This document shows positions 10,622-21,464 of a DNA stretch of 64,000 nucleotides, one piece after another (the stretch's first letter is position 1; each line of letters begins with the position of its first letter). The notes beneath the pieces were generated by a model, which searched no databases, was not told where the DNA came from, and saw only the letters and a list, made by a program, of their open reading frames with translations. The DNA comes from Apricaphanius iberus (Eukaryota; Chordata; Actinopteri; Cyprinodontiformes; Aphaniidae), in contig JAPXFQ010002804.1 in assembly GCA_028564705.1 (NCBI GenBank), positions 1,178,001 to 1,242,000 of the forward strand, given 5' to 3'. A program made the translations under genes and the position numbers.

Positions 10622-11716
10622 AAAACTGTTTTAAAACTCACTTCTGCTCTGTTGTACTGATGTCTGCAAAATGGAATATGCAGCCTGGAATGCACTCCAG
10701 CGGGAATCATTCAGACCATCAGAATTAAGTTTTCTCAGTTCACAGTAGATAAAAGCAGCTTAACATTGTAAAAACCAAAAACGTTCTTTAAATGCCAAAA
10801 AGAGAAAACATAATTTTAAAAATGTACATACAATTCTTAAGCATTTAGAATATTCACCCTTGAAACTCTAAGACCTTGCTGCAACTTTTGGCAGTTTTTT
10901 AGGATTTTCTTCCTAACAAAGGTAGGTCAACTGAGTCACGTTGTAGGCTGCCCTCTTATTCACACAGTTGCATCTCAGCTCAAAAATGTCCTTCAACACT
11001 AACATCTGGGTTAGCGTTTTTGTCGGTTCCTGCTTAAGATAAGCCAGTCCCATCACTTCCTGTTCAGTGCTGTCCCAACACAGACCAGACAAAATTGAAT
11101 TTTTAGCTCGCCGTATTCAAGACCTTCCACGCGTCATTGGAAATTTCCACAAACATACAGCAACGTCTGCTAGCAAGTAAACGAAGGGCTTTAAGATTTC
11201 AATAACAACTTTATCAAGATTATGAGGGTAAGTGTGCAGCTAACAGCAGCAGCTCGGAAGCACCGTCATCAAAAGCCAGACAGATATAAAAATGTTGGTC
11301 TGACTAGGATACTGATGAGGATAACTTAATAGCTACCCACCAATAGATTGGCCTCGACCTCATACATTTTTCCTGATCAGAGATCGGCCCATATTTCTAT
11401 TTAAATTTGATCTTACATGCTTGTTAGAGTGGCTGTGTCGGTTTCTCTACTTTAAATTATCATAACTCTTCAACCGCTATCAACATAATTCCAACAGATT
11501 CTGAAAGTTGAGACTTTATGCTTTCCATTTGGATTTATATTATGGTACGGACGTCATTTCTCATCTGAGACCTGGGAATAACATTGCTGGCTGAGATGAG
11601 CTATGCTAAGATTTGCTAAACTAAGCTAAGCTAGCGGTCCGTCCATGTTAGCTGTTCACAAGAGCGGCTCTGTATGTACCTGGTCAAAGTATAAAAAAAC
11701 TACGAAATGCACATAC
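10622..11716. other. Intergenic, nothing recognised
   Basis: No protein-like frame is visible. Around 11590-11640 there is a run of 'gctaagct'-type repeats, common in fish DNA transposons. It probably belongs to the element that carries the transposase-like exon just downstream. Confidence 0.35.
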
Positions 11717-11917
11717 CTGGTGAAAAAACTGAACAACAAATCGCTCTATTCCAAAACGTGAGAGGGACATTTGTTCCAGCTGTTGTTGCAGTTGGGCAAC
11801 TTCCTTTCGCAGTCTCTGATTTTCTTCCAGTACATTATCCACAAAAGTGGGATCTGAACGAACACAGTAGTCGTGATCGTGGACTCTAACTACCCTCCTC
11901 GGTCTCCACCTTCTCCA
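11717..11917 (-). pseudogene. Exon of a DDE-type transposase-like protein with coiled coil
   Basis: On the minus strand the frame reads VDNVLEENQRLRKEVAQLQQ and then LEQMSLSRFGIERF. This is a leucine-zipper-like coiled coil ending in a motif I associate with fish DDE (HARBI1/ISL2EU-like) transposase proteins. A good splice donor (CAG followed by GTATGT) ends the exon at 11717. Upstream the exon is broken by a LINE inserted at 11918 with a 9-bp duplication; the rest resumes at about 13373. The family assignment is tentative. Confidence 0.4.
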
Positions 11918-13363
11918 AGGCAAGGCAAAGCAATTTTATTTATATAGCACACTTTCAACACAAGGCAATTCAAGGTGCTTTACATGATTCAATGGTAATG
12001 CAACAAAATACATGATGAAAATATGAAAATTAAAACAGATTGAAGCATAAAAAAAGATCTAATTTGTGAGAGTATGACATTTAAAAACAAATAAAACATA
12101 ATCCATCAATAAAAATAGGAGGTGTGCAGAACAGATTTATGCAAAAGAATATAGATTAATACATAAAAACACAACCAGTTAAAAAAAAAATAAGAATAAA
12201 AAAAATATAAGAATAAGAATAAAAATCAAACCATGAGAATCAAAGAGTGATCTAAAAATGCAATTTAGGACTCAAAGACAGCTCTGAATAGTAGAGTTTT
12301 AATCTTTGATTTAAAAGAGCCTAACGATTCAGCATTTTTACATTCTTCTGGAAGTTTGTTCCAGATTTGTGGAGCATAGAAGCTGAAAGCTGCCTCTCCT
12401 TGTTTAGTTCTAACTGTAGGAATGTTAAGTAAGCTCGAGTTGGAGGACCTGAGGGATCTGCTGGGTTGGTATAGTGGCAGCAGATCTCCAAAATACTTTG
12501 GTGCTAAACCGTTCATTGATTTATAAACTAGTAGGAGTATTTTAAAGTCTATTCTCTGCACTACAGGAAGCTAGTGTAAGGACTTAAGAACTGGGGTGAT
12601 GTGTTCTACTTTCCTGGTTCTAGTGAGGACACAGGCAGCAGCATTCTGGATCAGCTGCAGCTGTCTGATTGAATTTTTAGGTAGACCTGTGAGGACGCTG
12701 TTGCAGTAATCAATCCGACTAAATATGAATGCATGGATCAGTTTTTCAAGGTCCTTCTGTGACATCAGTCCTTTAATCCTAGAGATGTTCTTCAGGTGAT
12801 AGAAGGCTGATCTTGTTATTGCCTTTATGTGACCCTGGAGGTTCAGGTCCATTATAACACATAAATTACGGGCCTGAACAATAGTTTTTATTAGCTGCTA
12901 TAAGCTTAGTTAGTTGGAGCATATAAATATTGAACTAAGGAGTTGTTTATTGTCAGGAATGTATTCAACTGTTGAGATACATCTTTTTCAATAATCTCAC
13001 TGATGAATGGGAGATTGGAGATTGGCTGGTTATTCTGCATCAATGTATTATCTAGGTTGTTCTTCTTGATTTGGGGGTTTGATAACTGCTGTTTTGAGGG
13101 CCCGGGGGAAGACACCTGACTGGAGGGATGAGTTAAGTAATTGCATCAGATCAGACTTAAAGACAGGGAGAACTTTCTTTAAAAAAGGTGTGGGTAAAAT
13201 ATCGAGGCAGTGAGAGGAGGAGTTTAGCTGTTTAATAATTTCATCAAGATGTGATTGATTTAGTTTTTTCAAATCAGAAATTTATCTGCATGATTTTTAC
13301 ATGAGGGTGAAAATGGTGGTGTGTTAGGTGCTCTAGTCTAGTTGTACTCTCCCAAACACAAGG
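11918..13363 (-). mobile_element. L2-like LINE, truncated and internally deleted, with 9-bp target duplication
   Basis: The insert is flanked by CCTTCTCCA at 11909-11917 and 13364-13372. On the minus strand it holds an N-terminal piece of reverse transcriptase (LKTAVIKPPNQEEQ in one frame, NNQPISNLPFISEIIEKDVS in another; 12906-13272). After a deletion that removes the catalytic core comes a C-terminal part (FYHLKNISRIKGL, IDYCNSVLTGLPKNSIRQLQ, 12571-12852; then QRIDFKILLLVYKSMNGLAP and FYAPQIWNKLPEECKNAESL, 12265-12561). A 3' untranslated region of ~340 bp ends in an AGGCAAGGCAAAG tail at the left edge. Stops and the deletion make it inactive. Confidence 0.8.
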
Positions 13364-13372
13364 CCTTCTCCA

Positions 13373-13655
13373 GGGTTTCGAATTACCCTAAAGCTTTTGG
13401 GGAGCCATATTTTTCATTGTGCACTGCGATTTCAAAATTCACATGCACACACCTATTTATTTGTGGCACAAACTGTGGTCAAAAACCTAAAAAAAATATT
13501 TTGGTAGTTTAGCAGGTTCTAAGCAAACAAAAAACAACGGAATCAACATGAAATCCAGCATTTTCTGCCTTACAGCCATTCAAGAACAACAAATCACGGG
13601 GCAAATCACTTAGATCAGAAACACCATTATTATGACTATGCTGATCATCATCACC
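13373..13655. other. Continuation of the element interrupted by the LINE; no gene defined
   Basis: The sequence after the second CCTTCTCCA should continue the minus-strand transposase-like exon, but only a few codons look plausible before a stop. The rest is unassigned. Confidence 0.35.
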
Positions 13656-13659
13656 CCCA

Positions 13660-13985
13660 CCATCCATTTTCTGACCCGCTTAATCCTCGAGGTGCCTATC
13701 TCCAGCTGTCAATGGGCGAGAGGCAGGGTGCACCATGTACAGGTCGCCAGTCCATTGCAGGGCCACATAGAGACAGACAGGACCATGCACACACATTCAC
13801 GGACAATTTATATTGATCAATTAACCTGACAGTCATGTTTGTGGACTGTGGGAGGAAGCTGGAGTACTCGGAGGAAACCCACGCATGCACGGGGAGAACA
13901 TGCAAACTCCATGCAGAAAGGCCCTGGGCCAGGATACAAACCCACAACCTTCTTGTTGCAAAGCAACCGTGCTAACCACCAATCA
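13660..13985 (-). repeat. RTE/Rex3-like LINE 3' fragment
   Basis: This is a longer copy of the family at 2170, in minus orientation. It contains 'ctatctccagctgtcaatggg', 'caggtcgccagtccattgcag', 'ggactgtgggaggaagctgga' and 'aaccgtgctaaccacca', all hallmarks of a very common fish repeat. The open frames on both strands here are products of the repeat, not genes. No target duplication was found. Confidence 0.55.
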
Positions 13986-15500
13986 CCACCATCAAAACCA
14001 AAATATTTGCTTAACAATGATCTACTATCAGTACAAGTAGGCCTATATTATCTTTAGGGACCACAGACACCACAATTTGTGAATCTGATTTGTGAACCAA
14101 TTTCTAACAAACCTACTGTAGCTTTGATTTGATTGGTGATTTGTCCTATTATTTCAGCACAAGCGTGGTATGATTTAAGCACATTGTAGCGCTATTAAGT
14201 TGTTGTTTTTTTTGTCATAGTTGGGGGGTTTCTGAAAGCCATTTTGAATTGGCAATATCTCTGAAAGACTTATTGATTTCTTGCATTAAATGAGCATTCG
14301 TTTTCTCTTCTGTCTGACATTTCAACTACTCTGTTTTTAGCTAAACCGTCTCAATGCTTGAAACTTTTTTGTTTATTCTGTAATTCACTGCTGACTTCTC
14401 AATTCATCCATTGCACACCAGTTATGTTTTTTGCAAGCAGCACACTCCATTGGTACATGGGCCTACTGTGCCTCCCTACTTGCCACTTAGAGCCAGGTAT
14501 TCCTACCTTTCCACTCGTTCCACTGCTTTTGCGTCCAGTTAAAAGGAAAAAAAACTTGTCCTCTTCACTGCTCATTTTTTTGGGTGTATAAAACCGAAGT
14601 GATCTAGTTTACTTTTAAAGATCATGTCCAAAAACCTCAGTAAGACTTTGTCCAATCTAATCCCAGGCAGAGACGTTCCAAATGTTTTTGATTAGTAAAA
14701 AACAGCACAAATCAGCGGAAAAACAAAGCCAACACACAGTTATGGTCACAGAAGGAAATACGTGAAAGTTATTTTAAGAAGAAGTCAGTGTTTGGAAAAT
14801 TTAATGTGAGAAATTTAACACACAAGATGGACAAATTATGATTTCATTTTAATCTGAAACACATTAGATGACATTCCCCGGCGGTGTCGTCATTTCTGTG
14901 TGTGTATTGTCTTGGAGTACGACCAGAGTACGGCTTGTGTTAACATGATCCGTATCCACTTGTACCTGGACTCTGATACTACCTCTAAGGCAGGTCTCTC
15001 GGGCCGTATCCTGGCCCGGTCCAGGCTGTGTTCACGTGGTACGAAATAAGTGGATTTTGACCAAATACTGCATCCGAGTACAGACTCCTGTACCATGTGA
15101 AAACGCCCTTAGAGCTCCCCCTTGGTCTGTCAGTTGTGGGCCTTCAGAGGAGCCAAACTCCCTTTCAGGGGAGCCGAGCTCCCCTTAGCTCCCCGTAATT
15201 CAAACCCTGGTCCTCTCTCCCTGAGAGAATAGTTGTTGCAGTGATATAAAAAACGGTACCCGGCGGTCCCTCCTTCCTACTCGGCTCTTTGACATCTTGT
15301 GCTGCAAAAATGTCTACTGCAGACACGGGTGTGGTTAGAGATGAAGACGTTTTTTCCTCTAATATTCGCAATCCATCTCTTTTGTAGTTGCTGGTCCGAT
15401 GGAAACGTGTGAAAACTGATAGCTGAATTATATTCAGCTGATGAAGTACACAATGGAACTTAGCAGTGTTCAGCTTTCTGCTTCCCGCCACTAAAATTTG
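13986..15500. other. Intergenic with fragments of DNA transposons
   Basis: No host gene is supported. At 14985-15115 a stretch ('gggccgtatcctggcccgg', 'catgtgaaaacgcc') resembles the MITE family at 35010-35603. The minus frame at 15165-15491 has no recognisable domain. Confidence 0.35.
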
Positions 15501-15523
15501 AACGATGGCTTCCTCTATTACTA

Positions 15524-15575
15524 CTGTACTATACTATACTATACTATACTATACTATACTATACTATACTATACG
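15524..15575. repeat. (ACTAT)n pentanucleotide microsatellite
   Basis: About ten nearly perfect ACTAT units run from 15524 to 15575. Confidence 0.9.
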
Positions 15576-15726
15576 TCTCAAATAAGAGTAAGTTCTAATC
15601 CATCTATATACCTCCATGCTTCACTATACTGCCATAGCTTTCCACAGATGTTCCTGAAAACGATCTTACTGGCTAATTGCAAACCAGAAGTTCTACTAAG
15701 TGTGCTGTGCATAAAGCCCATAGGCC

Positions 15727-16737
15727 ACTCTAAGGGTATATTCAGACCAGAAAAGTCCTTCAGTCCGATTGTTTGGTCCGACTTAAGGCAAACCAATTTT
15801 TTGCCTTTGGTGCAGTTTTTATTCAGACTGTTAAGTTCTGCAAGTATACTATATTTTGTAAACACATCCACGTGTCTGACGATCAGTGCTGCTGTTGGAC
15901 AGCAATGACATGGGCGTAGCCAAGTGCACACCCGGACATGGATGTAAACACCAGCAAAATCATATGGACATCAGAGCTGCAGTGAAGGAATGCTAGGGCG
16001 AAGAAACGCAGAGGTCAGCCGGAGCAAGATGACAAGGCTTGGAGGTGAGCGAGCACCGGGCCGAGCTGCAGATGAGATCTGAGAAGAGTTGGAGCTGGCT
16101 GTTAGCACCGGGGCTAATAGCCGGCAGTAAGAGCTGCAGCAGAATGAAGTCGGAGAGAGACGGAGCAGGCAGACTGGATTGGAGTTTTAGAGATGTGTGG
16201 TGGCGTGGTTTGTTGAACTGATGCGTGGTTACGATCAGACACAAGGTTGAAACAATGACTGCGATGAGAGGTAAGTGCAGGAGTCTTCAGACCGAAGATA
16301 ATGTTCTGTCCTGTTCACCTACTGCTCAGCAGTGTGTTCTGAGAAAATTGTCCTTTCTGTATCATGATCTCCCGACAACTGTGTGTCAGAGCAGCTCATT
16401 CAATGCAAGTTTCGCGATGCTCTGTTTGAAAATTTGGAACAGCGAATGCGTGCAGTAAAAAGGAGGAAACGATATGCTCTGCTCGCCATGACCCCCACAA
16501 TGCTGGCAGCAACTAATACCATTCACTACAGCATATGGGATATTGATGTTTTGTAGCTATGAGTCAAACTCGTGGGTTAAATAATATGAATGAATTTGAC
16601 AAAAAGGCGCATGTATTGTGGAGTTGGTTCGGATCCAGACTGGTTTGGAATCGGACCGAGACCACCTGAAAAAGTTGGTCTCGGTCCGTTTCTCTGATCG
16701 ACAGCAGGATTTGTACGTGTGTATTCACACTTAAAAC
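15727..16737. mobile_element. MITE-like element with imperfect terminal inverted repeats
   Basis: The left end (AAGGGTATATTCAGACC) and right end (CGTGTGTATTCACACTT) are loosely inverted. Both subterminal regions contain 'ggtccg' motifs. A strong hairpin lies near the right end (16652-16688). The frames at 15993-16458 show no known domain. No target duplication could be confirmed, so the ends are approximate. Confidence 0.4.
16652..16688. repeat. Perfect 13-bp hairpin with 11-nt loop
   Basis: CGGACCGAGACCA at 16652-16664 is followed by its exact reverse complement at 16676-16688. It lies in the subterminal region of the MITE-like element. Confidence 0.85.
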
Positions 16738-17105
16738 ACTTTGTAACTGATCTGGTGGCGCACTGTCAATCCAAATTTTTATTGCATTTAAAAAAAGTCA
16801 GACTTAAACACCTGTCATGTCTTTATATCAATCATGAATTATGAAAAAAAAAAGCCCAGTAATTTTTAACGGAACTACTTTAACGTAATTAAATGCTTGA
16901 GCTCAAACCACTTAAATGTACAGTACAGTGCTCAGCATAAATTAGTCACTGTCTTTAAAAAGTATAAATTTAATCAGTAGCTTAATGAACAAAAGAACAA
17001 TTTCCAAATGTTTCACAATGCTGAGTTTTATTGAACACTTATTTAACTACATAACATCAGATTAATCTTAATAATGTAATTTAGATAACAAATATTCAGT
17101 TTTCC

Positions 17106-17482
17106 TAGGGCTGGGCGGTATACCAAAAATCTACAGATACCGAAATTTATGACTGTTACAGACGTCATTTTGCCTTTGCTGGTAAATTCGGTGTGTAAAA
17201 AAAGGAAAAGTTGAGTTAGAGTTTAGCGGTGCTTTAAGAAATCAGCGTTGCCTTGAGTCACGTGACTACGCACAGTCATGTGACATACAGAGGCAATAAT
17301 ACTCAACTGAGGGGAAAGCTTGCTAACGCAGTTAACGTGTAGCTATATTTAGCAGAGTTTAGACTCTTCTACAGGCAGGTTATGTGGTCCTTGTTGTCCT
17401 TTGTCATCGTCCACTAATCATTATCAAGGTGAAACACTCAATATACCGTGATATTAATTTTAGCTCATATCGCCCAGCCATA
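17106..17482. mobile_element. hAT MITE (TAGGGCTGGGCG family), 377 bp
   Basis: The ends are TAGGGCTGGGCGGTATAC and ATATCGCCCAGCCATA. They are flanked by AGTTTTCC (17098-17105) and AGTTTTAC (17483-17490), an 8-bp duplication with one mismatch. Its sequence matches the copies at 6673-9009 and 54822-55230. It is non-coding and lies inside the Tc1/mariner element. Confidence 0.85.
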
Positions 17483-17543
17483 AGTTTTACTCAATTTGGT
17501 TGAACCAAAAATGAATAAAACCCCGCAACAAAAAACACTACAT

Positions 17544-18647
17544 CTAATATTTTGTATGAGCACCGTGGTTTTTAAGGACAGGACCAAGTCTTCTAGGCAT
17601 GGAATGAACAAGTTGGCGAGATATTGCAACATCTACCTTTTTCCATTCTTCAAGAATAACTTCTTTTAGAGCCTGGATACTGGATGGAGAGGGATTCTCA
17701 ACTTGTCGCTTCAGAATTCCTCCCAGGTGTTCGATTGGGTTCAGATAAAGAGACAAACTTGGCCATTCCATCACCTTCACCCTGTTCTTCAGAAATGCAA
17801 CAGTAGCTTTAGATGTGTGTTTTTGGATCATTGTCGTGTTGGAAAAGTGCACGACGACAAGTGCACGGAGTGATGGCAGCATCTTCTCCTTCGGTAGTGG
17901 AGCAGTACATTGTTGAGTTCATGACACCATAAATGTAATACAGCGCCCCAATACCAGCAGGACTCATGCAGCCCCACATAAGGACACTAAAACCACCATG
18001 TTTCACTGTAGGCGCCATGCATTTTTCTTTGAAATCCTCACCTTTTCAAAGCTATACAGTTTTAAAAAAATAAGTCCCCAAAAACTGTGATCTTTGTCTC
18101 ATCACCCCAGAGTATAGAATCAAAGTAGTCTTCATTTTTTCAGCATGGGTCCTAGCAAATTCTAGGCATGCTTTTTTGTGCATGGGCTTTAGGAGAGGCT
18201 TCCTTCATGGAGGATACCCAGCATGACATTCCTCTACAGTGTGCGCCGTATGGTGTCACAGGAAACGGTCACTCCAGTTTGGCTTTCTACCGCTTTAGCT
18301 AACTGCAGTGAACTTGCATGCCGATTTTCTTAAACCCTTCTCATCAGAAGACGCTCGTGTTGAGACGTTACCTTCGGTGGACGGCCTGGACGGCCTTGTA
18401 AGATGGTTGCATTTCCATCTTTCTTACATTTTTTGATCACTTTTGCTACAGTATTTTGACTGAAATGTAAAGCTTTGCTGATCTTCTTGTAGCCCTCATC
18501 TTTATGTGTAAAGAAATTATTTCCTTTCTCAGACTTTGTTACATTTTTCTTCCATAGGGGACCATTGCTGACAACATGAAATGGGAAGGGCAATTCTTTG
18601 TTAAGTAATGCCCTTTTATAGTCACCTGTCTGCTGGACACCAGCCAT
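17544..18647 (-). pseudogene. Tc1/mariner transposase pseudogene
   Basis: Three minus-strand segments make up the protein. The first (18330-18647) has the N-terminal helix-turn-helix (KDEGYKKISKALHFSQNTV) and the linker GRPGRPPKVTSQ. A part in the middle is degraded. The next (17809-18018) has PTVKHGGFSVLMWGCMSPAG and the catalytic-region motif FQHDNDPKTH. The last (17544-17882) has KVMEWPSLSLYLNPIEHLGG. In the Tc1 DD34E family the second catalytic aspartate lies in the SPDLNPIE motif; here that position is tyrosine (SLYLNPIE), while the glutamate is kept. Frameshifts and this substitution make it inactive. Confidence 0.85.
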
Positions 18648-18888
18648 CTTGAAATATGGCAGCAGTTTAGGGACATACAGGATATACTGCTCTGTGTTTG
18701 GTGTTTGCTCTTGATTCCTATATGAGCATGAAAGAAGGAATCATTTATTGATTTCACAATTAATTATCACATTGTTCTTTTAATTCTATATGCAGTAGCC
18801 AACACAAACCTCATTTTTTTTTCTTTAGCAATGAATTTGATTTTTTGTATTTATGCCAGGAACAATGGAGGGCCTAGGCGGTGGCTCC

Positions 18889-19671
18889 GTGTACATTCAG
18901 GCAGTTCGTTTTATCGTTTCAAACAGAAAATGAAAAAACCAAAACACACTCGTTTTTTCATTTTTTGTTTCACACGTAAAAATGGATCACGAACCCTTAT
19001 CTGATTTTTCGTTTTGGATCACAAAACAAAAATGGAAAAAAAAGGATAACGAGAGTTCATTTTTGATTTTGGTATTTTTGTTTGAGGCGAGTGACCTGAC
19101 CCGGAAGTTCTCTCCGAAGTCGAGGCAAACACTTTGTGTACAGAGCTGTTCGTTTATACACACACGCTGCCACAACAGACGGACAGCCTGACTTTTCATA
19201 TGTGGATTAAGGACAACGCAAGAATAGATAAGCGTTAGAGATAGGTGTTTTATTTTACTGACAGCCAGTTTAGTGAGTAGGGTGTATGTTGCTAGGCTAC
19301 GCATTTAACAATGGAGGATACGATGGTGATGTTCAACATACTGCTTAGTCTGCGGCTTTTGTCAGACTCCAAAACCAACCTACACAGAGAAGGAGTAAGA
19401 TTCTGAAGAAGTGAAGGAGAGTGGAGGACGCCATAAAGCAGCAAGACAGGAGACCAGCTGGACCACTTATATGGTGAGCTAATGCTAAAGTAGGCTAAAA
19501 ATAAGATAAAGCCCAACGTAAAACAAACTGTAAATGCTGATGTATTAAGGTTTATTTATATGTATGCTGTGTGTGTTTCAGATAAATGTCCTGTAAAGTC
19601 ATCGCAGCAGGTGTCAGTGTTTAACCAGCCTCTCTGTGGTACGAGCTTGTTCCTGCAATGTCAGAAAATGA
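18889..19671. repeat. Left arm of the long inverted repeat
   Basis: The arm matches the reverse complement of the right arm through to the 'tgtcagaaaatgat' stretch ending at 19671. Differences are scattered substitutions and small indels. They concentrate in the outermost ~150 bp, which consists of 'cgttttttcattttttg'-type AT-rich sequence. Short open frames in it (for example 18987-19304) recur in the other arm and are not recognisable as genes. A frame starting MEDTMVMFNILLSLRLL at 19311 is shared by both arms but soon meets a stop. Confidence 0.8.
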
Positions 19672-19785
19672 TATATTTTGATGTTATCTCGTAAATCTGT
19701 TTATTCTACAGGCGGGGTACACCCTGGACAGGTCGCCAGTCCATCACAGGGTCATGCATCCATCCATCCATCTATTATCTATACC

Positions 19786-20385
19786 CAGAGGTGTCCTACT
19801 TGGGTAGAAATTTTGAGTATTTATACTGTATCCAGTATCCAGGGTGTACCCCGCCCCTCGCCCGTTGACAGCTGGAGATAGGCACCAGCCCCCCCACGAC
19901 CCCTTGTGGAACAAGCGGTTCAGAAAATGGATGGATACTTTACTGGAGTAATTAGAGATTGGCCTACTTTTTACTTCTACTCCTTACATTTCAATTATTT
20001 GTGCTTTCTTCTCCTTGCATTTTAAAAATAGCCTTGTTATTTCAGTTTCATTTGGTCATTTTTTATTATTTAAAAAAAAATTAAAAATAAACACAAAAAC
20101 TCTATACAAAATGCTCCACCATACACCATTATAAATAGGCAAGTAGTCATAATATCTTCTGCTTAATGAAACATGCATTAATGCTCAGTAGTGCACATGT
20201 AGTTCTTTGATGTATTTGCATTACACTAAAATGCATTAATTTTGATGGACACATGCAGCTAAAATACAGTGCCTAGTGTATCCCCAATGTATAAAAATGA
20301 GGATTTTTATATAACAGTCATTAATGCCTTTAGTAAAAGTTCGTTTTTTGGGGAGTACTGAATATGAATACTTTTGACACCTCTG
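19786..20385. mobile_element. hAT MITE with 10-bp perfect TIR (CAGAGGTGTC)
   Basis: It starts CAGAGGTGTC and ends GACACCTCTG. The flanks TCTATACC (19778-19785) and TCTATCCT (20386-20393) agree in 6 of 8 bases, consistent with an old hAT duplication. Subterminal sequence ('actttactggagtaatt', 'ttacttctactccttac') matches a fish repeat of 'agtaa' type that I remember. It is interrupted at 19831 by an RTE-like tail. Confidence 0.65.
19831..19935 (+). repeat. RTE/Rex3-like LINE 3' tail inside the MITE
   Basis: A ~105-bp plus-oriented tail of the same family as 2170, ending 'cagaaaatggatggata'. Its neighbours 'tatactgta' and 'gatacttta' may be a degraded target duplication. Removing it rejoins the MITE sequence. 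Confidence 0.6.
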
Positions 20386-20465
20386 TCTATCCTACAGGGT
20401 TGGTATCTCTAGCAGTCATCAGGCGAGAGGCCGGTACACCCTGGACACAGCTCAGAGAGACTCCA

Positions 20466-21404
20466 AAGACTGCTAATCATTTATTAGTGATCCACAGGAA
20501 GTTTGCTTATGAAGGGAGATTACACAGAATGTTGCCTTCAATCAAACATTCCTTGGAATGGTTGGAGAGATTCTACATGCCATGAATCACAGACACCTGA
20601 AACAGCATCCTTTACAATAAAATGTGCAGGCTAAATTATTTGTTTGCTTTGTGATTTGTAATTTTTATCCGAAACTACACTGGCTGGTAGAATCAATAGT
20701 AAAACCTAAACATTCGCCTTATTGATATCAACGGCTCACTGAAACAACTGAAGGGTTCTAAATAAATTTTCTAAAATAATTTCTGACAGATTAGGGGTCA
20801 GCAACCTTTCTAAATCAGATAACTTTTGCCCTGACAATTATGAAGTAAAAACTGTATAGAACTGCAAAATAAAAGTGAATTTCCTAAATATTTAAGGTTC
20901 TTGAATCTATTCAATAATCTATCTTTAGATTATTAAGCATGCAGTCAGAGTTTGTGGTCCCCTGGGATAAATCATAGGACAAAAGATTAGTAGGCAGTAA
21001 AGTTTGCTAAGTGCTATGGATTCAACAAACCCATGTCAAAGTTAAACCAAGTACTCAAATCTAAAACAGTTGTTGAAACTACTTTGATAACAATTATATT
21101 ACTCATAACTCAAATATTTAACTGTAGCTTTTGTCTTGTTATTTGAACATACACATCGTTGTAGTGCTTTATCTGGACACAAAAGAGAAGACATTTTAAA
21201 TTCATGTCACAAGTTTATTTACATCATTAACATCCATATGTTCATTAGGATCATTCCATGAGTTCTCATAAGTTCCATGCAGAGCAGCTTAGCACACCAA
21301 TAGACTTTCATAGGACGGATATCACAGTCATAATTTTTCATTTAAGGAATAAAAACGTTGCGACTTTTCAGAAAGCAGTAACATCTTCCCTTCAGTCGGC
21401 CCAA
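20466..21404. other. Central spacer of the inverted-repeat element, unassigned
   Basis: AT-rich DNA without terminal repeats or recognisable coding sequence. The frame at 20364-20585 overlaps the RTE fragment and matches nothing known. Confidence 0.4.
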
Positions 21405-21464
21405 ATCATTTTCTGACATTGCAGGAACAAGCTCGTACCACAGCGAGGCTGGTTAAACGCTGAC
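21405..21464. repeat. Right arm of the long inverted repeat, inner piece
   Basis: It matches the reverse complement of 19612-19671 ('ctgacattgcaggaacaagc', 'ggctggttaaac'). It ends in the left target duplication ACGCTGAC of the hAT element. Confidence 0.8.

Larger units (their letters stand above)
16921..18868. mobile_element. Tc1/mariner element (degraded)
   Basis: The left terminal repeat reads TACAGTGCTCAGCATAAATT. The right end, with GTATTTATGCCAGGAACAATG at 18848-18868, is its diverged inverse. The interior encodes a Tc1-type transposase on the minus strand. A hAT MITE (17106-17482) lies between the left terminal repeat and the end of the transposase. The TA dinucleotide duplication is not preserved clearly on the right. 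Confidence 0.75.
19706..20465 (-). repeat. RTE/Rex3-like fragments in minus orientation, split by a MITE
   Basis: The part 19706-19756 ('ggcggggtacaccctggac', 'caggtcgccagtccatcac') is one fragment. A second begins with the antisense tail CATCCATCCATCCATC at 19759-19774 and resumes after the MITE at 20386 ('tctatcctacaggg', 'gtcatcaggcgagaggc', 'ggtacaccctggacac') to about 20460. The two halves are in the order expected for one copy interrupted at 19785. Confidence 0.55.

Noticed and set aside
15498..15931. Overlapping frames on both strands over 100 codons
   Set aside because: The plus frame begins in the ACTAT microsatellite (LYYTILYYTILYY) and neither strand has a recognisable domain.
18987..19304. 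Conserved pair of small genes, since near-identical peptides occur again at 24659-24907
   Set aside because: The identity follows from the inverted DNA repeat; neither frame has a domain.
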